64,000 bases of DNA from Lachnospiraceae bacterium (lineage in GTDB: Bacteria; Bacillota; Clostridia; Lachnospirales; Lachnospiraceae): NCBI GenBank assembly GCA_021770755.1, contig JAETQI010000004.1:1-64000 (forward strand), read 5' to 3'. Positions 42,930 through 54,252 of this stretch are shown here, piece after piece. The translations under genes were made by a program, and so were the position numbers. Positions within the stretch are counted from its first letter, which is position 1, and each line of letters opens with the position of its first letter. Under the pieces are notes generated by a model that saw nothing but the letters and a program-made list of their open reading frames with translations, ran no database searches and was not told the DNA's origin.

Positions 42930-43955
42930 ATGGAAACATTACACAAAGAAAATAAAAAGATCACGATCTTAGATGTGGCGGAGGCGCTCAATGTTTCCAA
43001 GACGACCGTTTCGAGGGCGCTCTCCGGCAAGGGACGCATCAGCGAGGACACCAGGCAGCGGGTTCTTGCCTATATCGAGGCGAACGATTACAAGCCCAAT
43101 GTGATCGCAAAGGGACTCGCACAGAAGAAAACATACAACATCGCGCTTGCGATCCCCGGGGACTGCAATCTGGTCGATATGCCCTTTTTCCAGAACAGCA
43201 TGCAGGGGATCTGCGAGGAGGCGTCCGCAAATGACTACGATGTCATGCTGGTGACGACGACGGCAAGCTCCTGCGCAAACCTGGAGCGCATGATCGCGAA
43301 CAACAAGGTAGACGGCGTGATCCTGAGCCGCTCACTGGTAAAGGACAGGAATGTCGCCCTGTTAAAGGAGCAGAGTATCCCGTTTGTGCTGATGGGAACC
43401 TCCCGGGATTCAAGGATCCTGCAGGTAGACAATGACCACAGGGCAGGATGCAGCGAGCTTGTGAGGCATATGCTCGACGGGGGGATCACGAGAGTCGGAT
43501 TGATCGGCGGCAGCAAAAACTACGTCGTGAACCGGACAAGGCGGCAGGGATATGAGGACGCTTTTAAAAATGCGGGCGTGCAGCCTGCGGCGAAACTGAT
43601 CTTTGAGGATTGTGACAGACCGGACAAGGTCGAGTCTGCCGTGGAAAAACTGATCCGGGAAAATGTGCAGGGCATCGTCTGCATGGACGATGTGGTATGC
43701 TCTGTCGTGCTGCAGATCCTGGCGGGGAAAAATATCCAGGTTCCGCAGCAGATCCGGACGGCGTCCTTTTATGACAGTACGTTATTAAAAAACAATAAGC
43801 CTGCAGTCACATCACTTTTGTTTGATGACAAGGCGCTTGGCGCGCTGACCTGCAGAACCCTGCTGCGACGTATTCAGGGCGAACCGGTTGCGCCAAGGAC
43901 CCTGCTTGGTTATGAGCTTATCATCAGGGAATCGACATTCCCCTGTGTGACTTAA
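42930..43955 (+). CDS. LacI-family transcriptional regulator
   Basis: 341 residues. The N-terminal HTH is ITILDVAEALNVSKTTVSRA, followed by the hinge helix (NDYKPNVIAKGL) and a periplasmic-binding-like sensor domain (FFQNSMQGICEEASANDYDV, DGVILSRS, LIGGSKNYVVNRTRRQGY, TSLLFDDKALGALTCRTLL). It probably binds the palindrome at 40181-40198 and releases it with a galactoside ligand. It is the third gene of the galactan operon, 25 bases after galT. Confidence 0.92.
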   Translation: METLHKENKKITILDVAEALNVSKTTVSRALSGKGRISEDTRQRVLAYIEANDYKPNVIAKGLAQKKTYNIALAIPGDCNLVDMPFFQNSMQGICEEASANDYDVMLVTTTASSCANLERMIANNKVDGVILSRSLVKDRNVALLKEQSIPFVLMGTSRDSRILQVDNDHRAGCSELVRHMLDGGITRVGLIGGSKNYVVNRTRRQGYEDAFKNAGVQPAAKLIFEDCDRPDKVESAVEKLIRENVQGIVCMDDVVCSVVLQILAGKNIQVPQQIRTASFYDSTLLKNNKPAVTSLLFDDKALGALTCRTLLRRIQGEPVAPRTLLGYELIIRESTFPCVT

Positions 43956-43987
43956 GCTGTGATCAGAAGGCTGAGAGGGAGAAGAAT

Positions 43988-44914
43988 ATGCCTAAGAAGA
44001 AAAAGAAACCTGCGGAGTTCCGTTTCTATGAGATCCCGCAGGATGAGTCTGTGCTGGCGCTGATGGGCAGCAAATGGATCCAGGTCTACGGTGAGAACAT
44101 TGACAACATGCACTTTCACAACCTGCTCGAGATCGGGTATTGTCATTACGGGGACGGGGATCTGGTCATAGAGGACGATCTGTATCGCTTTGGCGCGGGT
44201 ATGATCTCCTGCATCCCGGCAAATTTTCTGCATGTCACCAGAAGTGACGCGGGTGTCAGGGCATTTTGGGAGTACCTGTATATCGATCCGGAGAATCTGC
44301 TGAGACAGTGGGGAAAATCCGCGCAGGAGATCCGGCAGATCCTGGATGCGGTCGGTAAAAGGTCTTTTTTTATCAAGCTCGAGGAGAGTCCTGCCATCGC
44401 GACGCTGATCCGCACGATCTTCGATGAGATGCAGTGTGCGGGCGCGCACTACAGGGAGTGCGTCAGAGGTGTTGTGTATGCGCTGCTGTTTGAGATCGCG
44501 CGCTTTAACGACAGGGAGGCAGGACAGTCTGTCGGGAAGAGCATCAGTCTGCAGCTTGAGAGCGCGATCGAGTATGTGGACAAAAATTATCCGAACGATT
44601 TCAAGATCGCGGATCTGGCAAATGAGTGCCACATGAGTGAGACGCATTTTCGCCGTATTTTCCAGGAGAAGATGAATATGACGCCTGTCGAGTATGTGAA
44701 TTTTGTGAGAGTGCGCAAAGCGTGCGAGCTGATCGACAAGACGGATATCAGCATGGAGGATGTGGCGGAGAAAGTCGGGTTCGTCACGCCGTCCACGTTC
44801 AACAGGAATTTCCGGCGCATCATCGGCACGTCGCCCTACCAGTGGAAGAAACGTCCGGACAATCACGAGGGAAAGCTGCTGGAATACAAGATATCGGCCC
44901 TGAAGGGGTGGTGA
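43988..44914 (+). CDS. AraC-family transcriptional regulator
   Basis: 308 residues. An N-terminal cupin (MHFHNLLEIGYCHYGDGDLV, about 38-57) binds the effector. A C-terminal double HTH runs from about 198 to 295 (DFKIADLANECHMSETHFRR, SMEDVAEKVGFVTPSTFNRN, GTSPYQWKK). It sits between the LacI regulator and beta-galactosidase, so a second regulator for the same locus is likely, perhaps activating the lacZ promoter at 44985. GGAGAAGAAT lies before the ATG. Confidence 0.9.
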   Translation: MPKKKKKPAEFRFYEIPQDESVLALMGSKWIQVYGENIDNMHFHNLLEIGYCHYGDGDLVIEDDLYRFGAGMISCIPANFLHVTRSDAGVRAFWEYLYIDPENLLRQWGKSAQEIRQILDAVGKRSFFIKLEESPAIATLIRTIFDEMQCAGAHYRECVRGVVYALLFEIARFNDREAGQSVGKSISLQLESAIEYVDKNYPNDFKIADLANECHMSETHFRRIFQEKMNMTPVEYVNFVRVRKACELIDKTDISMEDVAEKVGFVTPSTFNRNFRRIIGTSPYQWKKRPDNHEGKLLEYKISALKGW

Positions 44915-44984
44915 GTTGTTTTCTGATAAACGAATTTGCACGGAATATAGAAGATTATAAAAACATATAAGAAAGGGCGGATGC

Positions 44985-48136
<3,152 letters not shown>

Positions 48137-48162
48137 ACTATCCCGGAATAGGAGGAATGAAA

Positions 48163-50022
48163 GTGGATAAATTTGTAGTGAACATTATCCATCGTCCGGA
48201 GATGGTTCCGGAGTATTCTGCGACTGTCACAGGACAGGGCAAAGAGGAGGATATCGGGGACAAGGCGCTTCTGACAGAGTCCCTTGATATCTTCAAGACC
48301 CAGCAGAGACTGGCACATGAGAACGGACTGAAAGTGACGATCCAGATGACCTATGCCTCACTGTTCAACGATGAGGCGGTGGAGATCGCAAAGCACGACC
48401 ACGAGGAGTTTGGCGATGAGATCGCGCTCTCCCTGCTCGGCCTTCCCTGTGAGGAGTTCCGCGAGAAGTACAAGACAAAAGATTTCTGTATCTGGATGTT
48501 CTCGATGGAGGACAAGAAGGCGATCGTGAACGATGTCTTTGAGAAATTTCATGACAGGTTCGGATTTTATCCCGAGTCGACAGGATCCTATTACATGGAC
48601 GCGGAGCTGACAAACTATATCAAGGAGAAATATCCGACCGTGAAGTGTGCGGTTGCGACCTGCTGGGAGGAAGGCCCCAAGGCATACCACACCTGCAACA
48701 ACTCTTGGTACACGCTGTTTGACGGCGGCCCGTGGGCACCGTGGATTCCGTCGAAGCAGAACACCCATGCGCCTGCTGCGAACGCACAGGAGGATTCCGG
48801 TATCGTCGCGATCCCGCATCTGTCAAGGGATCTGATCGCGTGCTATGACGGAAACGGTTCAAACTTCGGCACACACCCGCAGAACGTGCTCCGCGGCATG
48901 ATCTACGATACCAAGACATGGGAGTACCCATATCTTTATAACCTGATCGACCAGTACCGCGATCTGGCAAAGTACAACAACGGCTACTCCTACAACATGA
49001 TGTTTGTAGGACCGGGCTGGATGAACAAGATGGGACGCTGGGAGCAGCCGTATGAGCTTCTCTACAAGTCCTACAGTGATGGCTGCAAGTACTACGGCGA
49101 CCTGAAAAAAGAGGGCAAGCTTATCGATATGACGATGGCGGAGTTTGCAGATTACTATAGAGAGAAGAAGGGCGTCAACGCAGGAAACTACAATGAGCCT
49201 GAGTGCGCGCCGTGGCGGGATATCCTCTACGGATCCGACAAGCAGTTGTTCTGGTACTGCGATCCGTACATGAGAGCCTGTGTGAACATGGATCAGGGCG
49301 GCGCGATCGTCGACCTGCGTCCTTATGTGGCAAAATTGAACTGGCCTGTCGGCATCGGCACGCCGCATGTGCAGGATGCGTCCTATCCGTTCCTGATTCA
49401 GGAGAAGTACCGCGCAGGCTACTTTACGCACTATGCGGGCGCAGGTACAGTCAGAAGCGCGAAGCTCTCCTACAAGGGCGAGGAAGTGGACCTCTGTCTC
49501 TGCCCGACACACTGCCATTTCTCAGAGGAAGTGATCGACGGCAAAAAGACGCGGATTCTGACGCTTGATCCGGTTGAGATCCAGTTTAACGGTGTGTCTG
49601 TGAAGCTTCAGACGAAGGAGTATTTTGAGGAGGGCGCATCCAACATCAAGATCGAGAGAAATATTCTCGAGATCAGCGATCCTGCCGCAGGGATCACGCT
49701 TGACGAGTATATCACGGCATGCTACGGCACGACAGAGTATCCCGAGGATATGACGGGCATCACGCTCGCGTGCGAGGGTGACGGCGGCGAGACGATCAAC
49801 TATGAATACAGATGCCGCGATGCGAAGCTTGACGGCGCGAGCGCGGTGAGCGCAGTGATCCCGGCGATCGAGACGAAGGTTTCGCTCACCGCTTCCGACA
49901 GGGCGCTCGGATATATCGAGGAAGGCTATGCGTTCTCCCCGATGTTCAAGCTCGGCTACAAGAAGACTATTTCTGATAAGGAGGTATTTGCAACATGGCT
50001 CAACTTGGAAAAGGCAAATTAA
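48163..50022 (+). CDS. Unrecognised 619-residue protein of the galactoside locus
   Basis: GTG 48163 lies 7 bases after GGAGG (48151-48155). The ATG at 48157 is too close to it. It is cytoplasmic, with no signal or membrane segment. The N-terminal 300 residues have the feel of a polysaccharide-deacetylase or GH57-like barrel (EFGDEIALSLLGLPCEEFRE, FYPESTGSYYMDAELTNYIK, DGGPWAPWIPSKQNTHAPAA), with many aromatic residues and conserved-looking His/Asp/Cys. The C-terminal 170 residues look beta-rich (ILTLDPVEIQFNGVSVKLQT). It follows lacZ by 26 bases and is probably co-expressed. A carbohydrate-active role is likely but unproven. Confidence 0.7.
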   Translation: MDKFVVNIIHRPEMVPEYSATVTGQGKEEDIGDKALLTESLDIFKTQQRLAHENGLKVTIQMTYASLFNDEAVEIAKHDHEEFGDEIALSLLGLPCEEFREKYKTKDFCIWMFSMEDKKAIVNDVFEKFHDRFGFYPESTGSYYMDAELTNYIKEKYPTVKCAVATCWEEGPKAYHTCNNSWYTLFDGGPWAPWIPSKQNTHAPAANAQEDSGIVAIPHLSRDLIACYDGNGSNFGTHPQNVLRGMIYDTKTWEYPYLYNLIDQYRDLAKYNNGYSYNMMFVGPGWMNKMGRWEQPYELLYKSYSDGCKYYGDLKKEGKLIDMTMAEFADYYREKKGVNAGNYNEPECAPWRDILYGSDKQLFWYCDPYMRACVNMDQGGAIVDLRPYVAKLNWPVGIGTPHVQDASYPFLIQEKYRAGYFTHYAGAGTVRSAKLSYKGEEVDLCLCPTHCHFSEEVIDGKKTRILTLDPVEIQFNGVSVKLQTKEYFEEGASNIKIERNILEISDPAAGITLDEYITACYGTTEYPEDMTGITLACEGDGGETINYEYRCRDAKLDGASAVSAVIPAIETKVSLTASDRALGYIEEGYAFSPMFKLGYKKTISDKEVFATWLNLEKAN

Positions 50023-50213
50023 ATTACAGATGTCCATCCTGCTTCATGCGAGACCTCGACATCGATATGTTCTACAACAAGGACACAGGCATCTATAGCT
50101 GCATCCGCTGCCAGTACAGGGGGACGGAGGAGGATGTGCTCGAGAAGAATGAGATGGTGCGGTTCCGCTATCTCGACAGGGCGAAACGGTTTACGAAGTT
50201 TGATTTTGATTGA
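49995..50213 (+). CDS. Small zinc-ribbon protein overlapping the preceding gene
   Basis: 72 residues. ATG 49995 lies 9 bases after AAGGAGG (49979-49985), which is inside the previous gene, so the two frames overlap by 28 bases and translation is coupled. CPSCFMRD (C13, C16) and CIRCQYRG (C36, C39) give a CxxC-x19-CxxC zinc ribbon followed by a charged helix. Function unknown. The ribosome site and overlap argue that it is real. A terminator follows at 50243. Confidence 0.75.
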   Translation: MAQLGKGKLNYRCPSCFMRDLDIDMFYNKDTGIYSCIRCQYRGTEEDVLEKNEMVRFRYLDRAKRFTKFDFD

Positions 50214-50242
50214 GATATAAGCAGACTCATATGACAGTGAGG

Positions 50243-50286
50243 CAGAGGACATTTCATGCGGTGAAGCGTCCTCTGTGGTGTTTTTA
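50243..50286 (+). terminator. Rho-independent terminator closing the lacZ transcription unit
   Basis: CAGAGGAC (50243-50250) pairs with GTCCTCTG (50268-50275), followed by TGGTGTTTTT. Confidence 0.75.
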
Positions 50287-50520
50287 TGCACACGGGCACC
50301 CAAAGGAAGATTGTCAGCATGCGCTGACGGGAATGAAGGATTGTTAAGGTATCCGGTAAAGACAGTTAAGATAACTATGCAAAACCTATACAAATGGCGA
50401 GGAGCGGCAGCATGTTAATATGGCTGGCGTTGGCGCCTTAGAAACTGTAAACTGCAGCTTGTTAATTTTACCGCTTTCCCTTATAATAAAGACATCAAAT
50501 GCGCAAGGGGAGGTGCCCTC
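50287..50520 (+). other. Intergenic stretch with one dispersed-motif copy and the AAA-ATPase promoter region
   Basis: TGCACACGGGCACCC (50287-50301) is a variant of the CGGGCGTCC motif. Further on, TCAGC-ATGC-GCTGA (50317-50330) is a small dyad. A TATAAT (50482-50487) with TTTACC (about 50467-50472) could serve the 50521 gene, whose ribosome site is GGGGAGG. No gene was found here. Confidence 0.4.
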
Positions 50521-52098
50521 ATGGGAATATATCTGAATCCCGACAACAGAGGTTTCTGGAAAGCGGTACGCTCTGAAATATATGTGGATAAAACAGGGCT
50601 GATCGCAGTTACAAATAAGTGCATTAACACGGAGCAGCAGCATATCTGCGTCAGCAGGCCGCGCCGCTTCGGAAAGTCGATGGCTCTGAAAATGCTCGCG
50701 GCGTATTATAGCTGCGGCTGTGATTCCGCTGATCTGTTCAGGGGGCTGAAAATAGAGCAGGATGAATCTTTCTCGGAACATCTGAACAAGTATGATGTGA
50801 TCTACCTGAATATGCAGCAGTTTCTGATTGGGGCGAAGCAGGGGAGGGTCACTGAATATCTGGAGCAGGAGGTAGTTCGTGAGCTCAGGAAAGTATATGG
50901 GAAAATTTTGGACAGGGAAACGGAACAGCTTGCTGTCACGTTGATGGATATCTATGCGGAAACAGACAGGCAGTTTATTTTTCTGGTAGATGAATGGGAC
51001 TGTGTGATGCGGGAACGGCAGGAGTCAGAGGAGTTACAGAAACAATACCTTGATTTTTTGAGGCTGCTGCTCAAAGACCAGCCTTATGTCGCGCTTGCGT
51101 ACATGACAGGGATTCTGCCTGTAAAAAAATATGGGGAACATTCCGCCCTGAATATGTTTACGGAATACGCAATGACCGGACAGGACGCATTGGAAGAATA
51201 TACCGGGTTCACCGAGGACGAGGTAAAAGAGCTGTGTGTGCGGTTTGACATGGATTTTAAGGAGGTAAGTAGCTGGTATGACGGGTATACATTTACAAAA
51301 TTTCGGCATATATACAATCCAAAATCCGTGGTGGAGGCAATGCACCGGCAAAGGTTGTCGAGTTACTGGACTGCCACGGAGACATATGAAGCGCTAAAAA
51401 TTTATATGGACATGGACTATGACGGGTTGCGGGCAGACATCACGCAGATGCTTGGTGGTAGCAGTGTCACTGTGAATACGGGAAGTTTTCAAAACGATAT
51501 GCGCAGTGCCAAGACAAAAGATGATGTGTTGACGCTGCTGATCCATCTTGGGTATCTGGCTTATGATTCGGAGAAAAAAGAGGCTTTTATTCCAAATAAG
51601 GAGATTATGGGTGAATTTGAGAATGCCATGGGTGTCGGCGGCTGGCCGGAGGTCATGCGCGTGCTGAAAGCGTCGCAAAAGCTCCTCGAAGCTACGATCA
51701 ACGGGGAGGCGCAGTGTGTCGCCGAGGCGCTGGACAGGGCGCATACAGAAGTGGCGTCCATGCTCACTTACAATGATGAGAATTCATTGGCCGCGGCGAT
51801 CGGCCTGGCGTACTACAGTGCAAGAAAGGATTATGTGCTGATACGAGAGTTCCCGTCGGGGAAAGGCTTTGCGGACATCGTATTTCTGCCATTGCCGCAC
51901 ACGGATAAGCCCGCGCTTATCATTGAACTCAAATACGACAAATCCGCCGCTACAGCGCTGCAGCAGATCAAGGACAGAAAGTATACGCAGGCGCTGGAGC
52001 GCTATCGCGGGGAGATCGTGCTCGTGGGGGTGGACTATGACAGGGATCGGGCGGATAAGCCGCATAGCTGCCTGATAGAGCGGGTAAAATATAGATAA
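50521..52098 (+). CDS. AAA-ATPase-like / PD-(D/E)XK nuclease-domain protein
   Basis: 525 residues of the large gut-bacterial family with an N-terminal AAA-ATPase-like domain (PF09820 type) and a C-terminal PD-(D/E)XK nuclease-like domain (PF08011 type). YVDKTGLIA and the P-loop variant SRPRRFGKS (about 45-53) start the ATPase. FIFLVDEWD is Walker B. The nuclease-like core is GFADIVFLPLPHTDKPALII followed by ELKYDKS. These proteins are multicopy, and their function (defence, signalling or selfish element) is not established. It stands alone between two terminators, with an ATG preceded by GGGGAGG. Confidence 0.85.
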   Translation: MGIYLNPDNRGFWKAVRSEIYVDKTGLIAVTNKCINTEQQHICVSRPRRFGKSMALKMLAAYYSCGCDSADLFRGLKIEQDESFSEHLNKYDVIYLNMQQFLIGAKQGRVTEYLEQEVVRELRKVYGKILDRETEQLAVTLMDIYAETDRQFIFLVDEWDCVMRERQESEELQKQYLDFLRLLLKDQPYVALAYMTGILPVKKYGEHSALNMFTEYAMTGQDALEEYTGFTEDEVKELCVRFDMDFKEVSSWYDGYTFTKFRHIYNPKSVVEAMHRQRLSSYWTATETYEALKIYMDMDYDGLRADITQMLGGSSVTVNTGSFQNDMRSAKTKDDVLTLLIHLGYLAYDSEKKEAFIPNKEIMGEFENAMGVGGWPEVMRVLKASQKLLEATINGEAQCVAEALDRAHTEVASMLTYNDENSLAAAIGLAYYSARKDYVLIREFPSGKGFADIVFLPLPHTDKPALIIELKYDKSAATALQQIKDRKYTQALERYRGEIVLVGVDYDRDRADKPHSCLIERVKYR

Positions 52099-52118
52099 GG
52101 ATTCACATGGTAATGATG

Positions 52119-52151
52119 CAAAGGACACTTCATATGGCGAGGTGTCCTTTG
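52119..52151 (+). terminator. Hairpin after the AAA-ATPase-like gene
   Basis: CAAAGGACAC (52119-52128) pairs with GTGTCCTTTG (52142-52151). The T-run is poor, so termination strength is uncertain. Its core (AGGACA..TGTCCT) resembles the hairpin on the other side of the gene at 50243. Confidence 0.6.
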
Positions 52152-52245
52152 CTGCAGTTATTATAAATCATTCATATTTTTTGAAGTTCTTGTTATTCTG
52201 TACAGCTCAGGGTAGTTGAGCTGCGTTTCCCGACTCAATATCTTG

Positions 52246-52320
52246 TTGATTGTACATATTATTTTCCTATGATAAACTTTTATGTATCAGTAATCTCGAT
52301 CGGGGAATATTACACTGATA
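52246..52320 (+). promoter_or_regulatory. Promoter and dyad operator of the HTH-PurM regulator
   Basis: TTGATT (52246-52251), a 16-nt spacer and TATGAT (52268-52273). Downstream, TATCAGT (52285-52291) and ACTGATA (52314-52320) are perfect inverted arms, extended by AAT/ATT. This is a likely autoregulatory operator in the leader. A separate hairpin CAGCTCA/TGAGCTG lies at 52203-52223. Nothing else is seen in the 52152-52338 gap. Confidence 0.5.
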
Positions 52321-52338
52321 ATGAAAGGGGAGGGAAAA

Positions 52339-53583
52339 ATGCTGGACAGGGAAAAAGTTGGCAGGGCGATCGCTGAACAGAGGAGATTGAAGGGCATGAC
52401 GCAGAAACAGCTTGCGGATATATTGAACGTGTCCTATCAGGCGGTCTCAAGATGGGAGCAGGGGCAGAGCCTGCCGTCGGTGGATATGATCTATGATATT
52501 GCGCAGTCGCTGGAAACGACGGTTGATTACCTGCTCAAAGGGCTTTCGGAGGAGAGAAAGATCATCAACTACGAGGACTCAGGACTTGACACCAGAAAGC
52601 TATATATGATCAAGAAGCGGCTGGACAGCATTGTCACTACGGACAGGAGACTGCTCCACGCAAAGTATACGGATCCTGCATTTTTCCGTTTCGATACATC
52701 GGAGATGGACGATCCGATCTGGGTGTCTGCGAGCCATGTTCCAGGCTCAAAAGAACGCTTTGCGGCGGAGAACGGGTACGACAGGGAGATCTGCATGGAT
52801 CTGGTGTCAAATGCCGCCAACAACCTGATCCGCTTCGGTGTCAGACCGGCGTTTCTGCAGGCAAATATCGTCTGTGGAAACAATGACAGCGGTCAGCTCC
52901 TGCTCATGGGAGAGGCGTTCAGGGAAGCGTGCGAGTGCAGTAAGATCATGTTTGCAGGGTTGGAGGTGAGCGGCCAGGCGGTAAATTATCACGAAGGAGA
53001 ATACAGGATCGGGGCTTCGGTGAGCGGCATCGTGGATAGGAAAAAGATAATCGGGGGAGACCGGATCGCCGAGGGGGATATCCTGATCGGACTGCACACG
53101 GACGGCATCTCATCGGTCAGCTATCCCTTTATCAAAGTCATACTGGATCGGAGGCCGGACGCGGCATACGCAAAGATCGACGAACAAAATCTATTTGGCG
53201 ACGAACTGATGAAGCCGAATGCCTGCTATGTCAACGTGGTCAGTGCGCTGCAGGAACAGGATCTCGTACATGGTATTTTTGTCATCAGCAATTCCCTGTT
53301 CAACAGGAAATGTTACAGTGTGATGCCCAAAGGGCTTGGAGCAGGCATCGGTATCTCACAGGTTCCGGTTCCTTCGCTGCTTCAATATATATATGACCTG
53401 GATCTGATGGACAGGGAGTGTTTTCTGAAGGATTTCTCGCTGGGGATCGGCATGGTGCTGGCAGTGCCTGAGCGGGAATGTGACAGGGCGATGGAGATCA
53501 TCGGGAAATATCACAGATGCTATCGGATGGGAAGGATACAAAAGGACGACGAACATCCGGATGCACGGGTATGGTTGGAATAA
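52339..53583 (+). CDS. HTH regulator fused to a PurM (AIR synthase)-like domain
   Basis: 414 residues from ATG 52339, 6 bases after AGGGGAGGG. The in-frame ATG at 52321 precedes the ribosome site. Residues 1-75 are an XRE/Cro helix-turn-helix (MTQKQLADILNVSYQAVSRW). Residues 85-400 match the PurM fold: VPGSKERFAAENGYDREICM and DLVSNAANNLIRFGVRPAFL align with the PurM GVGTK...DLVAM block, then KIIGGDRIAEGDILIGLHTD and GISSVSYPFIKVI with PurM GDVIIGL.SSGIHSNG, and a C-terminal GIGMVLAVPE. The domain probably binds a purine-pathway or other phosphate ligand and tunes DNA binding. The catalytic state is unknown. The following GNAT gene starts 13 bases later. Confidence 0.85.
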   Translation: MLDREKVGRAIAEQRRLKGMTQKQLADILNVSYQAVSRWEQGQSLPSVDMIYDIAQSLETTVDYLLKGLSEERKIINYEDSGLDTRKLYMIKKRLDSIVTTDRRLLHAKYTDPAFFRFDTSEMDDPIWVSASHVPGSKERFAAENGYDREICMDLVSNAANNLIRFGVRPAFLQANIVCGNNDSGQLLLMGEAFREACECSKIMFAGLEVSGQAVNYHEGEYRIGASVSGIVDRKKIIGGDRIAEGDILIGLHTDGISSVSYPFIKVILDRRPDAAYAKIDEQNLFGDELMKPNACYVNVVSALQEQDLVHGIFVISNSLFNRKCYSVMPKGLGAGIGISQVPVPSLLQYIYDLDLMDRECFLKDFSLGIGMVLAVPERECDRAMEIIGKYHRCYRMGRIQKDDEHPDARVWLE

Positions 53584-53596
53584 AGGAGGCTCCAAG

Positions 53597-54082
53597 ATGA
53601 CAGATACAGGCAGCAACCAGTCTTTTTGTCCGGAACGTTTGGAGGCAGAGCGAGTCGTACTGCTCCCGCTCCCGGATCAATGCATGACAGGCGACAGTAT
53701 GGATATATGGTATGCGATCATCGACAAGGAGAATCACACTTCGATCGGCATGATCGGGATGGTGCGGCGGCATCCGGAATGGAAGAATACCGGGCTGTGG
53801 ATCGTGATCCCCGACGAGCAGAACCGCAGGGAGGGATACGGAATGGAGGCGCTCGGGCTGATGGAGCGGTACATATTCGACAGTCTGGCATACCAGCGGA
53901 TCGCCGTGCAGGTCGCGGAATGGGATCAGGGTACGGTCTGTTTCTTCAAGAAGGCGGGCTATAAACTGGAAGGGGTTCAGGAGCTGGGATATTTTAGTGA
54001 CGGTGTGTACTGTGACCTGATATTACTCCGGCTTCTGCGGAAGGAATACATCAATTTAAAAAGTTCATTTAAAATTCATTGA
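53597..54082 (+). CDS. GNAT-family N-acetyltransferase
   Basis: 161 residues from ATG 53597, 7 bases after AAAGGAGG. An upstream in-frame start lies inside the previous gene. RimJ/RimL-like GNAT core: ERLEAERVVLLPLPDQCM, then TSIGMIGMVRRHPEW, LWIVIPDEQNRREGYGMEAL (acetyl-CoA loop, R/Q-x-x-G-x-G/A-like) and VAEWDQGTVCFFKKAGYKLE. The acceptor is unknown. It is co-transcribed with the HTH-PurM regulator (13-base gap), so the two may share a function. Confidence 0.82.
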   Translation: MTDTGSNQSFCPERLEAERVVLLPLPDQCMTGDSMDIWYAIIDKENHTSIGMIGMVRRHPEWKNTGLWIVIPDEQNRREGYGMEALGLMERYIFDSLAYQRIAVQVAEWDQGTVCFFKKAGYKLEGVQELGYFSDGVYCDLILLRLLRKEYINLKSSFKIH

Positions 54083-54107
54083 ATTATGGCATATTATCTG
54101 CTACAAT
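54079..54107 (+). promoter_or_regulatory. Promoter for secA
   Basis: TTGAAT (54079-54084), a 17-nt spacer and TACAAT (54102-54107). The -35 overlaps the stop codon of the acetyltransferase gene. The leader of about 140 nt before secA contains no recognisable regulatory peptide. Confidence 0.6.
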
Positions 54108-54252
54108 AATCTTTAGTTTGTGCAGTAGTCATATTATGTTAATCAATATATACTGCAAAAAGTTTTTTATAACGGTGCCTGCCGCACGCTTTCCTGCAGT
54201 CGACAAGGAGGGCGGTCTGGCAAGGTAAAGATTATGTAGATTGGAGCCGTAT

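Noticed and set aside
48157-48162. ATG just before the GTG start of the 619-residue protein (similar at 21510)
   Set aside because: In both cases AGGAG abuts the ATG, while the GTG two codons later has the normal 6-7 base spacing.
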